Positions 50,846-63,553 of a stretch of 64,000 nt of DNA are shown here, piece by piece. The DNA lies in contig CM036617.1 in the NCBI GenBank assembly GCA_020746105.1, positions 149,362,578 through 149,426,577 of the forward strand, read 5' to 3'. Positions within the stretch are counted from its first letter, which is position 1. Every line of letters starts with the position of its first letter. The notes under the pieces were generated by a model. It had not been told where the DNA came from, did not search any database, and saw only the letters and a program-made list of their open reading frames with translations. This DNA is from Trogon surrucura (Eukaryota; Chordata; Aves; Trogoniformes; Trogonidae). Both the position numbers and the translations under genes were made by a program.

Positions 50846-51290
50846 CCTATGAGGACAAGGACGTGCTGGAGCAGGACCAAAGGAGGACCACAAAGATGAT
50901 TAGAGGACTGGAGCACCTCTCCTATCAAGTCAAGCTGAGAGTTGGGGCAGTTCAGCCTGCAGAAAAGATGGTACCAGGGAGACTTGATAGCAGCCTTCCA
51001 GTACTAAAAGGAAGCCTACAGGAAAGTTGTTACAAGGGCCTGTAGTGATAGGACAAGGGGTAGTGGCTTTAAATTAAAAGAGAATAGATTTAGATTAGAT
51101 ATTAAGAAGAAATTATTTTCTGTGAGGGTGGTGAGACACTGGAACAAGTTGCACAGAGAAGTTGTGGATGTCTCATCCTTAGAAGTGTTCAAGGCCAGGC
51201 TGGACGGGGCTTTGAGCAACCTGATCTAGTGGGAGGTGTCCCTGCCCATGGCAGGGGCGTTAGAATAGATGATTCTAAGATTCTACGATA
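50846..51290 (+). mobile_element. CR1 LINE 3' fragment with a deletion in its terminal motif
   Basis: Plus-strand CR1: GAGGACAAGGACGTGCTGG, CAAAGGAGGACCACAAAGATG, CTGGAGCACCTCTCCTATC, GTGGTGAGACACTGGAACAAG, GTTCAAGGCCAGGCTGGACG, and GGTGTCCCTGCCCATGGC. It is the same subfamily type as the copy at the left edge. After TAGATGAT about 30 bases are missing, including the conserved GGTCCCTTCCAAC segment, and only a changed octamer pair (TCTAAGATTCTACGAT) follows. ORF2 C-terminal frames are broken. Confidence 0.93.
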
Positions 51291-52534
51291 TATTTACTTG
51301 TATTATTAATTCATAGAAAAGGAAGTGCATATTAAAAAAAGTCTTACCAAGGAAAAGAAAGACTATGCAGGAATGTTTCTAGAAGATGGATACACTTCCC
51401 AGTCATTTGACAGAGAAACACATGCTAAACCTACTTGCTGATTAGGAGCAGAGATTTGCGTGATTTTTAGGATCAAGGATTGCATTTATTATCAACAAAA
51501 AAAAAAATTTTTAAAACTCATTGAGGTACATTATTTAATGATGATTTAATTTTGTGATATCAATTTATGTATTTATTTGAAACATCAATTTAATAAAAAA
51601 TATGTTGAATATTACTGAAATATTTTGTTTCAAATATATCCTTTTACAATTTGGTAGCACAGTAGAGAAGCAAAGAAGTTACTTTTAGATAAAATTGCAA
51701 ATTTTTTTTGACGAAAATTGAAATCTAAGTAATGCATCCTGATATGAAATCAAATCAAACTTTGCAATATCAAAGTTTTCTCAGGGAATAGAAATTCAGT
51801 CATTTCTAATTACACCATTATAAAAAAAAAACAAAAACAGTAACGGTCTTTTTGACAATGATTGTGTTGACTTTTTTGTGATTGTGATTATCTTAGGATC
51901 AAAGTGCTACCTGAAAATCAGACAAAAGCACACCTTTGGGTAATGTACAAAACAATAATAATATTTCCCTGCTTGTGTTGGCGAAGAAATAGTGTTTTTC
52001 TTTTTTTAATTTAAATACACTGTTGCTTTGATTTTTTACAAAACTAAAAAAAAAATTAATCTTCTTATATTTTTCTTGGATATATATATTCATGTCTTAC
52101 TTTTAGAGCCAAGTGAATGTCTATGGAGTCCTAGAAATTTTAAAAATCTTTTTCTATAGCAAATTCTCTTCAATATTAAAAGTCTCAGTCATCATCTCTT
52201 GGTGAGGGATTCAAAACTTTTAAGCGCCACAAGCAAGGTAGATTTGTACTGATTTGATACAGAAAACAAAATAACCATGCTAATCACAAAAGTATACTTC
52301 TGAGTCACTAGGCGACACTTCTCAGCCATCAAACACAACTATTATGCTTAAAAATGCATCCTCTATATTCCAATCAAACTCTGCTGACACAAATAGCTTT
52401 TTCAAAGGCACAAAGGGTATGATTTCCATCAGGTCTTATCTTTATAAGGAGCAAAACAACAGTCTTAACATAGAATATCTAGTCCATTTTCTTATTGTTT
52501 TCTCTCTCCAATACCTTCAGAACTACATGACAAT
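51291..52534. other. unique, very AT-rich sequence
   Basis: No gene or repeat family recognised. It has many A and T runs (for example 51499-51515, 51821-51830, 52025-52035). Confidence 0.6.
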
Positions 52535-52716
52535 AAGGGCAGCCAAACTCTGGAGCAAATTCTCAGAGAGGTTGTGCCACCTCTGTTCTTGGAGGTGTTC
52601 AAGATTTAACTACGTAATAACCCTCAGCAACTCAATCTGACAAAACCTGCTTAGACCAGTGAGCTAAACTAGATGGCCTCCAAAAGTCACTTTCAACTAA
52701 ACTAGTCTGTGACTTT
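52535..52716 (+). mobile_element. old CR1 LINE 3' fragment
   Basis: A diverged plus-strand CR1: CTGGAGCAAATTCTCAGAG, AGGTTGTGCCACCTCTGTTC, TTGGAGGTGTTCAAGA, then AACTAGATGGCCTCCAAAAG and CTTTCAACTAAACTAGTCTG before the tail fades. More substitutions than in the neighbouring copy at 53056 indicate greater age. Confidence 0.85.
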
Positions 52717-53055
52717 AGCTAAATGTTTTGTGGTAGTTTCAACAGGATATTTTCCTAATCAATCTCATTGCCCAGGAGGAAGCAACCTGTATTTTTTTGT
52801 GGGTGTTTTTCTTTTCTTTATTTTTCTTTGATTGTTTTGTAATTTGGTTTGTTGAGATTGTTGTTTTTCTCTCAGGTTTTGCTCTCCTTTTCATATTTCT
52901 TGTAATTTTTGAGTCTCCCAATGTTTTGACATATTTCTCTAAGACATATTTCTCTCAGAGAAGTTATTCACCATTGTTACAGGGTAAATTTGGAAAAGAG
53001 AAAAAAGAAGGACCTTTACTTTTTTATTGACGTTCTGTCTGCTGGATAGTTGATA
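52717..53055. other. T-rich spacer between two CR1 fragments
   Basis: T/G-rich (52790-52890) and without a recognisable feature. The 77-codon plus-strand frame and 60-codon minus-strand frame here simply follow the base bias. Confidence 0.6.
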
Positions 53056-53401
53056 ATGGGGTTCTTATTAACATATATAAATATCTGAGGGGTGGGTGTC
53101 AAGAGGAAGGGGACAATCTCTTTTCAGTGATGCCCAGCAATTGAACAAGAAATAATGGGTTTAAGTTAGAATATAGGAAGTTCTACCTCAGCATGAGGAG
53201 AAATTGCTTTACTTTGAGGGTGACAGAGTACTGGCACAGGCTGCCCAGAGAGGTTGTGGAGTCTCCTTCTCTGGAGACTTCCAAAACCCACCTGGATGCT
53301 TTCTTCTGTGGCTGCCCTAGGGGATCCTGCTCTGGCAGGGGGTTGGACTAGATGATCTCTAGAGGCCCCGTCCAACCCCGAGCATTCTGTGATTCTATGA
53401 T
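53056..53401 (+). mobile_element. CR1 LINE 3' fragment
   Basis: Well-preserved plus-strand CR1 3' end: CATATATAAATATCTGAGGG, AGTGATGCCCAGC, GCATGAGGAGAAATTGC, GCTGCCCAGAGAGGTTGTGG, GGGGATCCTGCTCTGG, GTTGGACTAGATGATCTC, then ATTCTGTGATTCTATGA. The 'GAGGAGAAATTGCTT' segment marks a subfamily different from the copies at 1 and 50846. Confidence 0.94.
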
Positions 53402-54919
53402 GACCTTTAACATTGGACTAAAAGTTCTTTCATCCTTCATCTGGTTTAGGGTTCACTGACCAACTCTTACTGCTATATTTACATCCTGGTTGCAATATCT
53501 ACTCTGCCACAGCTCTGCAGCTAGCAAAAGAAAAGATTTGTCAATACCTCAGCTACAGCAACTCATAATATCAGATTAAACCTCAGATAAAAGTGAATTT
53601 ACATTTACACTCTGGATAGTGAAGCAGAACATCTGAGTTGTAAGTCAATATAACCTATTTCTTCTGTTTCTGTGATGAAGGTAAAGATTGTCAGTAACAG
53701 AGTTGTGACAAACAGCTGAGTAGTATATTAAGCCACTGCAAATATTTATTCAAAGACAATGGATCAGAATCCTTCAGCACAGTTACCTGGACATTTCTTC
53801 TCCTTAGCTAAGGTAATGTGAATTTTGACACTATTTCCAGCCATGGTCTTTAGTATGTTAGAGAGATACTACAATAAAATATTTTTTTTTTAAAAAAAAA
53901 AAAAAAAGAAGAGCCATCTTCAGTTTTCTTGACTTCCCCTCAAAGCTGATATCTATGAATATTGCCTAAAATTTCACAAAAACCAATTGCATGATAAAAT
54001 CCATTTACTGCTATTCAGATGTATCCATTTTGGTTTAGAAATTTTAGAAGCTTCATTAGAGATATTAGGATCATTAGAAGTAAGAAAAATTCTTTCCTGA
54101 TTAATTTATGGCAAAATGCTCAGCTTTTCTCTATCTCTCTGCTATGCTGAGTCCCCAGATTAGAAACACTTTATTCTAATGGCTTCAGTGTGATTCAATT
54201 GTTGTGAATAGGTCTGCATTTTTAGATCTGAAGCAAAAGCAATCTAACTACCACTTCACGAAAATCAACTAAGACATGAGAAAAGCTTCTCTATAGTTGG
54301 GGCGTTTGAGGAACCCTAAACTTCATCCCCATGCCTACACCCAAACAAGGGTCTTTCAGCCTTTTAAAAATAAAAAAAAATAGCTTCATGCTTGGCTCAT
54401 TACAGTGAAACCACTGCAGATTAAACCTCTCTATCAATTACAAGCAGTTGAACATCCTTTAGCATCAAACAGAATGACAAAAAGCTACAGTATAATGAGT
54501 AATGGCTAAGGCCATTTGCTATTTAATTATGTAGATGACTTAACATCCTTTCATTGATGTTATCTGTATGTTTCAGGATGAAAGTTATCATGCATTGCTT
54601 TGCTACAGCTCTCACAGTGTATGATAGAAGAAGCAAAAAGGAAATCTTTACCAAACAGAAATGGCTATAACTAGCGAAATATATCAGCCCAGCAATACAA
54701 GTTGCACTTCGCCACGCGCCCACAACATATAGAAGTTTGAACGTATTGGGAAGAAAGAAATTCATGCACGACAGTTTACAGCAGGAAGAAAGCTTGAAAG
54801 AGAGAGCCACAACTGCAGCAACAAGAGCCTATGTCATGAGCAGTTCCCATGAAGATATCTGGTCCCCAAATTTTGTAAGTGGGAGATAACAAAGCCTGTG
54901 AAGTTAGTCATAACGTGAA
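53402..54919. other. unique AT-rich sequence, no gene seen
   Basis: Nothing recognised except the T/A palindromic run at 53882-53907. A 95-codon minus-strand frame at 54523-54810 is anonymous. Confidence 0.55.
53882..53907. repeat. T10-A16 palindromic homopolymer pair
   Basis: Ten T residues are followed at once by sixteen A residues. It could fold as a snap-back and is likely to be length-variable and error-prone in sequencing. Confidence 0.85.
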
Positions 54920-55002
54920 AGATATTTTAGATGGGAAGGACCTGTTAGGTCATCTGTCCATCCCCCTGCCTAGGCAGGATTATACTTTACAGTATCTTCT
55001 CA
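54920..55002 (-). mobile_element. ancient CR1/L3-like LINE 3' scrap
   Basis: The plus strand reads GATGGGAAGGACCTGTTAGG, TCATCTGTCCATCCCCCTGCC, then GCAGGATTATACTTTACAG and TATCTTCT. This matches, with substitutions, the reverse complement of old amniote CR1/L3 3' regions as I remember them (… GGTCATCTAGTCCATC, CTGCC, CAGGATTGTTCCCTACAG …). It is short and diverged. Confidence 0.6.
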
Positions 55003-57499
55003 AAGAGATTGCACAGAACAATTTCACATGAGCAGAGGAATGGAGTAAAGGACATAATAGATCTTTTCCATCTCTAACTTCTACAAGTCAAGAGGTGCAG
55101 TCTGTAGCTGGTGTGAGGTGGTTGTGGGCGCAAATATTGCAAGTCTTGTTAGAAAGGAAATTTGAAGGAAAATTCTACTCTCTGATCGAATCATGTAAGT
55201 GTATGCAAAATGTGATGTATGATGTTAGTGAGCACAGAAATTACCTCATAAAGGACATTTTCAATTCAGTCATAATCAGTGACCCCATTTCTGTAGGCAT
55301 GGTGCTGCGTTTTTGACAGCTTGTATACGTGTATCACATCATTTGGACAGATAGATCTGGTCTTATTTAAATGTATTTAAAAGGATATTTGAACTAAACT
55401 ATTCCCATGAATATTATTGACAGAACCTTGTACACATAATTATTTAAGCTTCCAGTTGAGGACTGTAAAAACAGTTATTACAGAAAATATTTGCTTGTAT
55501 CTTCACAGTATGGGGATTATAAGGCTTGCTTAGCAACTTTTTTTTTCTTGAATTAAATGGAAATAGCAGTACCTGAGAGTATTTAAGAGGTCAGTGACAG
55601 AGGAAGGAGTGTCATACATGTTTTTCATACACAATCTAAGTGAAAATTTCCAAATATAGAGAAAGAAGTAGATATTGGTTCTTTACAATCCTTCTAAGGA
55701 GGTAATACTCTTGTAAAAGCAATTTTAAGACAACAATTAAAAGCCTTCTTCCAGGATAGCCTTACACGTGTTTAAAGCTAAGAATGGAGGGAATCCTGGT
55801 GATTAAACCTAAACATAAAAATATGAATTTGTAGAATTTTAACATAAAATATTAATCAATTAGAAAAGCAAAACAAACAAAATTAAAAAAAAAAAAACAA
55901 TAGACAAGCTGTTGTCTGGACAGATCTTGAAATTAATTGGTTTTTCAAGACAAAGCTTTGCAGAAATGAGAAATTTAAATCTGTCTCTGTTTTGCATTCT
56001 CCCTCATCATTAGGTAATTTCTGTGGTCACTGTGACATAATCGGACATAAAGGAGGACTAGCAGAGTTTCAAAATAGCATGAAGGTGCATGCGTATTTTC
56101 CTATACAGAAATCAGTATTAGCAAAAGGCTGAATCTGAGCTGAAAACTGCAAATATTGGACCATCAAATGCATTGTTTTTTACTTACTTGTGGATGGCAT
56201 GAGGGAAAATAGTTGTCAAATTATGACTTCCTAATATTATTCTTTGCAGATAAAATGTTACAATTAAGAATGATATTCAAACATGCAGCTTATTGGGAGA
56301 CTAAATTTGCAAAATCAGAAATTGTAATTTGTCATAATGTCTTACATACCCAGCATATAAACTTATGAAAATGTGTATATGGTCTAAATATGGACATCTG
56401 CACCTCTTTGGAGCTCTTAAAGATCCCCTGATTTCTCTCCTATTCTGTTAATACTTAAGTCTTTGGTAAATTTGTATGTTGTAGAGTACTTGATAGTTGC
56501 TAGATTCAGCAGTTTTCCTTTTCCATTAACACTTTTGATTTGTACCTAATCCTACGATAGCCTTTGAGTCTTGATTACAAATGCACAATCAATGGCATTG
56601 GAGTAGCTCAGCACTGATCTGTCTGAGGGAGTAGAATCCTTTCTGAACTACCAAAGGGCAGCCAAAATGCTCTCTTCTGTTTTCATGGTGGGGAACTGAT
56701 CCTGTTGGAACTGCGTCTAGAGTTTTATTACTTATAGAGGTAAATTGTCTAGAGAACTCTTTTCATATGTCCTCTAAAAACTTCACAGTTCCCTGTCTTC
56801 ACAGTGGAGAGCATACCTGAGAAGGTGTGCTTTTCCAGGACAGATACATATATATAGCAAAAATATTTAAGACAGATCAATTTAGAAATAATCCAGTAAT
56901 AAATCTAGAAAAGGAACCTCATTTTGAAAATCACCAAGCTAACGCGAAGAAACTGTGACCAAAAAAAAAAAAAAAAAGAGGAAAATACTTTCACCATTTC
57001 TAGCTTTAAAAATCAGGATAACCACTAGAAGTGAATATGAGAACTAGTCATCTCAGCCTTGGGGAACAGACGCAGAAGGAAACTACATCAGGCGCTAAAG
57101 CATATCGAATTATGTGTCTGATGAAACACCAATCAAGTGGAACCACAAATAACTTTCCCCTATCAGCTAGCATAGATTAACAGGTACAGAAATCACTTTC
57201 CAAAGCAATGGGTGAGAGAGAAACACATTTGTTATTTCCGTTGGTCTTTCTGTAGCTAATGGCTGAGGAGATTCTTGCTTTGATAACCATTGCAGTTCCC
57301 TGAAGTTTAAAAGTCAGCTCAGCCTTTTACAGAGGGGGCTGAGCACACATTTCAGCCACTAATTTTCGTTTGTGTCAGACCTGAATATTCCCATGTGCTG
57401 CAGGAAAAGAGTCAGCGTACCTTTGCGCAAGCAACGCTGGCAGCAGCAATATATTTCAGGGAATCGGGATCTATTTTCAGGCAGTGATTTTTGTTTGTG
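55003..57499. other. unique AT-rich sequence, no gene seen
   Basis: No gene or family recognised. A-runs at 55887-55899 and 56961-56977. The 73-codon frame 55095-55316 is anonymous. Confidence 0.55.
56961..56977 (+). repeat. A17 homopolymer
   Basis: Seventeen A residues; no retrocopy body is visible upstream. Confidence 0.88.
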
Positions 57500-57719
57500 A
57501 ATTTAGGCAAGACACTTCACCTTTCTCTGCCTCTGTTTCTCCCTCCTCTTTCCCGCCTGGTCTGCTCTGTCTGGTCAAATTTCAAGCCTCTCTGACGTGG
57601 GACTATCTCTCACCAAGTATCTGTATCAGGAATAGCAAAATACCTTCATCTTTTTCACTTGGGCTTATGGATGTTGCCATAATACCAATAGCATTCATTT
57701 ATTTATTTATATTATTGTC
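57500..57719 (+). mobile_element. ancient amniote SINE (MIR-like with L3/CR1-like tail)
   Basis: The left part reads TTAGGCAAGACACTTCACC, TTTCTCTGCCTCTGTTTCTCC, matching the MIR-type 'GGGCAAGTCACTTNACCTCTCTGTGCCTCAGTTTCC'. The right part reads GGGACTATCTCTCACCAAG, TATCTGTATCAG, TTGGGCTTATGGATGTTGCC and ATAATACC before an ATTT repeat. This parallels the tail 'GGGACTGTCTCTCACTATGTGTNTGTACAG … TTGGGGCCTCTAGGTGCTACC … ATAATACAAATAA' that I recall from deep amniote SINEs. The order and spacing of both halves support one element. An overlapping 79-codon frame is a by-product. Family name from memory only. Confidence 0.6.
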
Positions 57720-60700
57720 ATAGAAAGAGAGGCAAGGACTCTACTATGACAAGCATTGTGTCTACATAGAAGATAAAGGAAGTCTGTGGCTGCTAATTTT
57801 ACTCTTCAAAAACCTATGATATTAAATTAGCTTCATAGTATAAGTTTGGGGGATTTTTTTTTTGTGTGTGTGACATGAAATGTTTTACTCTTTGAGAATA
57901 TGTGTAACTGTGAACACAAGCATTTAATAATTTGGTATCAAAAATACAGGGTTTTTTTTCTATTATATACAGTCATCTAAAATTTTCTATTCTTTCAAAT
58001 ACTTGTTTGTAAGCAGCAATAGCCAAAAAATGAGACATAAGAGGTTTTCTTATGGGGCACATAGTCATTCACAGATATTTAACTCGTGTAATTTCACAGA
58101 GCATTTTACAAAGGTCAGACTCACACAAACATCATAACAGGGCCTAAGATATCTGGAGAGTAGAAGCAGAATAAAGTTGAGATATCTTTTCTTTTATTCT
58201 GATGGGGTTTTTGTAACATCATCATCACAAGTATGTAATGAGAAAGACATGTAAGTTCTTAAGTAACATGCCAAAAGGTTTACATTTCTGACCTTTCTGA
58301 AGTAATATGTAGATTTTCAGATCAAATACCTTGATCAGCTTTCAGCCTTTAGCCAACTCTGAGACCATAAACAGGAATCCTCCTTTTTGCTCATGCAAAA
58401 TTTTCAGCAATGCCATTTCGACACCAACATGTGAGCTCCTCTACATTCAGATATCACTGTGGTGATACTAAGACATCTATTTAGCCATAAAAATCCATTA
58501 GGAAAGTGCAAAGTTCAATCTTTTTTTTTAATATATATATATATTGTCAAACCTAAAGCAAACTCACGTTTCCCTTCATATTAATGGAAATATAGAGAAA
58601 GTAGCAATATTTTTTCCCAATGAAATGCTGCCATAGGCACCATTTCATTTTAAACAGAATGTTTCGGTGGAAAAAGAAGAACAAAAAGTCCTGAAAGAGT
58701 TGTTGTATTGCTTATTCTTCCTATACTACCGTCTTTTCTCTCTAAAGTGTGCAAGCCATAGCCTCCCTCAACTTGAGGGTTCAGCAAAGGAGGGAGAGCA
58801 GCACACCATTTGGCTCATTGTGCTTAATGACGTGCTGCTGACCCACCAAGCAGAGAAAAGTAAATGGGTGAGGACGTTGAAAAATTAGGAGTCGTTTGGG
58901 CCTTTTGAGATACTTCGTGTCACAGCACCGTGCCTCATTCAGCAGAACAATAATGTACTGGAAGGCTAAGCTGGTCATGCTCGGTTTCTCAGAAGGAAGT
59001 CAGGTAAGAATTTCCATGCACTCTCACTTCACGCAATGTAAGCAAATATCTCTGAGCTACCAGAGGCATGCCTTGCCTGGGCAGACCACTAGCATATATC
59101 ACTTTCAGTTCATTCTTTTTAATTACTTCTTCTTTTTTTTTTTTCTCTCTCTCTCCAGCAGATTTCTACAACTACAGGCAATCTTAATCCTAATAAAGTG
59201 AACATTTAATAAATATTACTCATGCGGTTCTTAAAGGCCATGTTGAATTCTAATATATAATAGCCTTATTTTAAGGTTTGGGATGTAGATGATAAAGTGA
59301 ACAGAGATGATTTGGAGTAAGGGCAACATACTGCCACCTTTTTTACTCTGGAAAGACACTTTTCTGCAAGGCTTAAAATGTAGGGAATCGTCTAGTGATT
59401 GATTAGCAAGTTAAGTGATAAGGAGGTATATCAGGCAGGGATGCAGAAAAAGTACAGATGATAAGGACAATCAAGTATCCTTGATCTGAAAAAAATTACA
59501 GAGCTTTCTAATCATTTAAATTATATTTTTGAGTGAGAAAAATCTACTGCACTGAGACTCTAATTTTCTACACACTTTATTATTATTATTATTATTATTA
59601 AAGACAAAACCTATGGGAATTGTGTCCATTTTTTTTCCAGTGGTGTAATTTTCCTTGAAAAGGAAATTACTGGATCATCAGACTTTCATTTGTCCATATA
59701 ACATTTATATTCTTTGATCTCTTACTGGTATATTGTAATACTGATAATTATCTACGTCTCCTGTTTTTTATAACACCATGTGGCATTCTATTATGTTTTA
59801 CATTATTAACAACATCATATATATGAAACAATTCTGCCAAATCAGAACTGTGGAAGTTGTACAGTATCAGGTAGGTTATTAGGCTTCAAATTAATGATCT
59901 CTATAGGTCACAGGCACACTAAGGATACTCATAAAATATTTTCATTGTGATTTTCAAGACCTTGTACAATTATATTAATATTTCAGATATTTTATGCATT
60001 TTATGTTCAAAGCGGAGGGATCTTCACGACCAGATGACAACTCTCCATTTTCTCATTATTCAGCCTCCATTACTGTAAACCCCTGTGCTGTGGTGATTCT
60101 GCTTTTTTGTATTTAAAAAAAAAAAAAACCACCACGAAGTAGCATTCAGTTGATTACACTTAGGAAGTGGGGAGAGATTTAAGAGAGCAGCAAATACTGA
60201 GAGAGAAAGCAAGGAACTAATGAGAAGATCAGAAAGGTGAAATTTGTTCCTTGTTTTTAAGCATCAATTTCCTCATTACCTGATTCAGTATACAATAAAA
60301 CTCCTTGGGATTTAAACAAGTTAAGCAAATATTTATGTGCCCTGCTGAGAAAGGACAGTTTGCTGAATGATATTTTATTGCATCAAGGTTTTGCTACCTC
60401 CAACGAAAATCTAACCACAGTCAACTGCAAATGACAATCTTGTGCATTGTTTATTTATATATTTGTTTCCAAAGGTCATTCATTTGTATCCTGAACATCT
60501 CCTGTCTCCCATTTATTATACTATTTCAGGGTTGGTTAATCTTTACAATATTGAATTATGTAAGTTTCTAAAGCACAATTTCCTTTTTTCTTTTTTTTTT
60601 TTTAGTAGAAAATTACTACATATTTAAAGGGTTATGAAAATTAATTATACTCGTATTTACTCACATCTGTGGCATTGGAAACTGCTAAAAAAAAACAACC

Positions 60701-63410
60701 CAAAAAACTACCACCACAACAAAAAACACAAAAAGATATTCAGATGTCTTCTATTTGTGTTGTAGAAACTCAACGTTCAATTTTAGAGATTTAAAAACTG
60801 ACCTTTTTTTTCAGCCCGTAGTTAAAAAAACCAAACCAAATATACAGAGAGATGCAGATACAGATATCTTTGAATTACTTCTGTAGACCACAACGGTGTA
60901 ATCAAGTTCAAAATGCAAAAAGACAATCTTCCATTTTGCTGTAGCTGTGCCTAGAAATTGCCAACGGACTGGGGCCTCTTTGTTCATGAAGAAGTGTCAT
61001 AAAGTATAGGAAGAGCTACTACATTCTCTGGTGAGGTCCTTTCCTAAACACATATATTTGGCTTTGTCATATCTCAGTTTAGAGATGAAAGCCTCAGCAA
61101 CAAAATGTTTGCCCAAGGCCAAATCAGTATTAGATATGGTGAGTGCCAGCAAGGTATACAGACCCTGTTGTTACAACCAACTTCAGTATACATACTTTCT
61201 TGCACCACCACACTGCCTGAAGGCAGCACAGCCAAATTTAAATTCTTTTTTTTTTTTCCTACACTTTGTAAAACCCCTTGTGACCAATCAGGATGAAAAA
61301 CTATGTAACCTCAGTGTAATTTGTTTCTGTGTTCATTTTTTCCAATAGCAAAGATTGTTTTCTAGTCATGACTTAAGTCAAAGCTGAGAACAGAAAGTAG
61401 GACTTGTTATGTCACCATTTGTGAAAACAAACTTAAATGCATAGAGAAACCTAAACATTACATTTTCCTACAAAACAAGCCACAGATTGTTATTATAGCA
61501 GTATGAACCTTCAAAAGAAACTTTCTTTTAAATCTAGACATCAACTTCCCTAAAGTTTTTTATTTCAATCTCACTGGAATATGTCAAGATTTAATGTCAA
61601 ATAATACCATTAAACCTCATCTTTTCCTTCCCTCCTTAATTTTAGGTCTTTTCCATAACCAGACAACCCTTTTGTTCTGAGGATCTATAGCCTGTGCTCT
61701 ATTTTTGTAAGGTATTTTATAATCTTTTGTCACTGAGTAATAAAGTGTTTTATTTTATTTATCCTTAACAATAAATACGATTTTTCTGGTTTGTCTTCAT
61801 GTACACATCGAGACTGATACAGGCTTTGCTAATTTATTGTGCATAGCATTATGGAACATAAAATTTGCAATTTAATATAAGTATTTGCTATAGGTGCCAT
61901 TACATTAGAAGAGAGTTGTAAATGTCTCAAGCATTTGTTAAGTTTTATGACTAATCCTCATTCTAAGTGGTCCCACTGGACAGAGGTGGTGTTTTTCTTC
62001 CATACACATCCTCTTTTTCAGCCTAAACACTCCCTTTCTGATGAGAGTCATTTAAGATGAATAAAATTTGCAGGAGTGCTTCGTTGCCTTGGGCACTGCT
62101 TACTCTGCAGTCACTGCAGCCTACTGTAGGCAAGATCCAAACTATCCCCATAAATAACAAGCTCATGTCTTGGTAACTACCCAGCCAAAGTGCTGTGGGG
62201 ACTTCAGTGCCAGGTTACATCTCCCACCTGCACAGCTGAGCCACCCTGCAGTGGTCAAGTTACGTGATGCTGCAGCTGGTTTCTAAGGCAGCCCCTGGAA
62301 GAAGACAGCACAGCTAGAGAACCTCTACCAGAAAATCACATCCCTCCCAAACCTTTGCGTCTGTGGTAGTCAGAGGCATGACACACTGAAACCAGTCTTA
62401 TTTCAGGGTAGTAGTATCCCAAGTTTAACATCAGATGAGCCATGCAGAAGCTTGAGAGCCATATGCCTAGATACTCCCCTTATGATCTTACCAAAATGCA
62501 GGAACTCCTAACCTCTTGATTAGTCTAGTCCTAAAATCACATATTCAGAGCAAACTCCATGATCTAGGTGCTTAGGTTTCCTGGCAGGGCTGGTTGGACT
62601 CTCCAGTGTTGCATCTTCCCTTTATCTACTATTGTTTGCTGATATGAATTGCTAAGCGTGCCAAGGGCACCAAAGTAGGACTTTGGAGAATAGGTTCACT
62701 GTCATGTTCACAGCTAGTGCCACCTGCATATGCCACTGCTTGGCTTCCAAGTGAAAGGCTACATACGCCACAGCTACACATATACAGCCTTCTCTTACCT
62801 TGGTCCATGAAAGATGTGTTTTGTCTTTTGTTTGACAAAGTCATTTGGGCTTAAGCGTTCCCATGTTCCAGACATGCCAGGGAACAAGGGTCTGTGTTTC
62901 CATACTTTGAAAATTCCACCTGCTGAAATTACAGTTTCTGTGATTCTTGTTTAAATTACCAGACTGGGACTTGCAGATCAGTGACAGTCTTTCTCTTCAC
63001 TGGAAAAAGGCTTTGGATGTTACTGTGTTCAGCAAGATTATAGCCATTTTTTAGAGCAGCTTACAATTTTAAATAGACAGAAACTCCCCTAGAGGCACCA
63101 TCATCGTTGTCATTCCCATCAGATGTTAAGGCAGGTGTCCAGAATCACAGTTTCAAGGTAAACTGGCACCAGTAATTCATGATTCATCACACAGCAAATT
63201 CTGTCATTTCTCCTAAGAAGGGTAAAGAAACACATCTATGAAAAAGAAATCAGGAAATCCTAAACTGACACTGTATTTAATTTTATTTTAGTTACACTGT
63301 CACAAAATTTCCTCATTTCTAAGTGTTACATGTCTTCAACTCTCACTAATTTTATTGGAAAGAACAAGACATTGACCTTTATATATGAACATGAAAGTCT
63401 GATCAAATTA
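57720..63410. other. unique AT-rich sequence, no gene seen
   Basis: No recognised gene. Contains an AT run (58530-58545), a long polypyrimidine tract ending in CTCTCCAGCAG (59125-59162, acceptor-like but isolated), a (TTA)8 run, A-runs (60113-60127) and T-runs (60590-60603). The stretch 62090-62900 is richer in G and C and may hide a decayed repeat, but I cannot name one. Confidence 0.5.
59577..59600 (+). repeat. (TTA)8 microsatellite
   Basis: Eight uninterrupted TTA units, a perfect trinucleotide run. Confidence 0.93.
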
Positions 63411-63553
63411 AATCTCCATACCTGGAAACACTCAAAAGCTGTCTAGACATAGTCTTAGACAGCCTGCTGTAGGTGGCCCTGCTTGAGCAGGGAGGTTGGA
63501 TGAAATTATCTCAAAAGGTCCCTTCCAACCTTGTCTATTCTGTGATTCTGTGA
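63411..63553 (+). mobile_element. CR1 LINE 3' fragment (~140 bp)
   Basis: Plus-strand CR1 tail: CTCCATACCTGGAAACACTC, AAAAGCTGTCTAGACATAG, GCCCTGCTTGAGCAGGGAGG, GGTCCCTTCCAACC, then ATTCTGTGATTCTGTGAA. It is the CTGTGAT-tail type. Confidence 0.92.

Noticed and set aside
59120-59165. Long polypyrimidine tract ending in CCAGCAG as a splice acceptor
   Set aside because: It is an isolated signal; the following sequence has no supported exon, and pyrimidine runs are frequent here.
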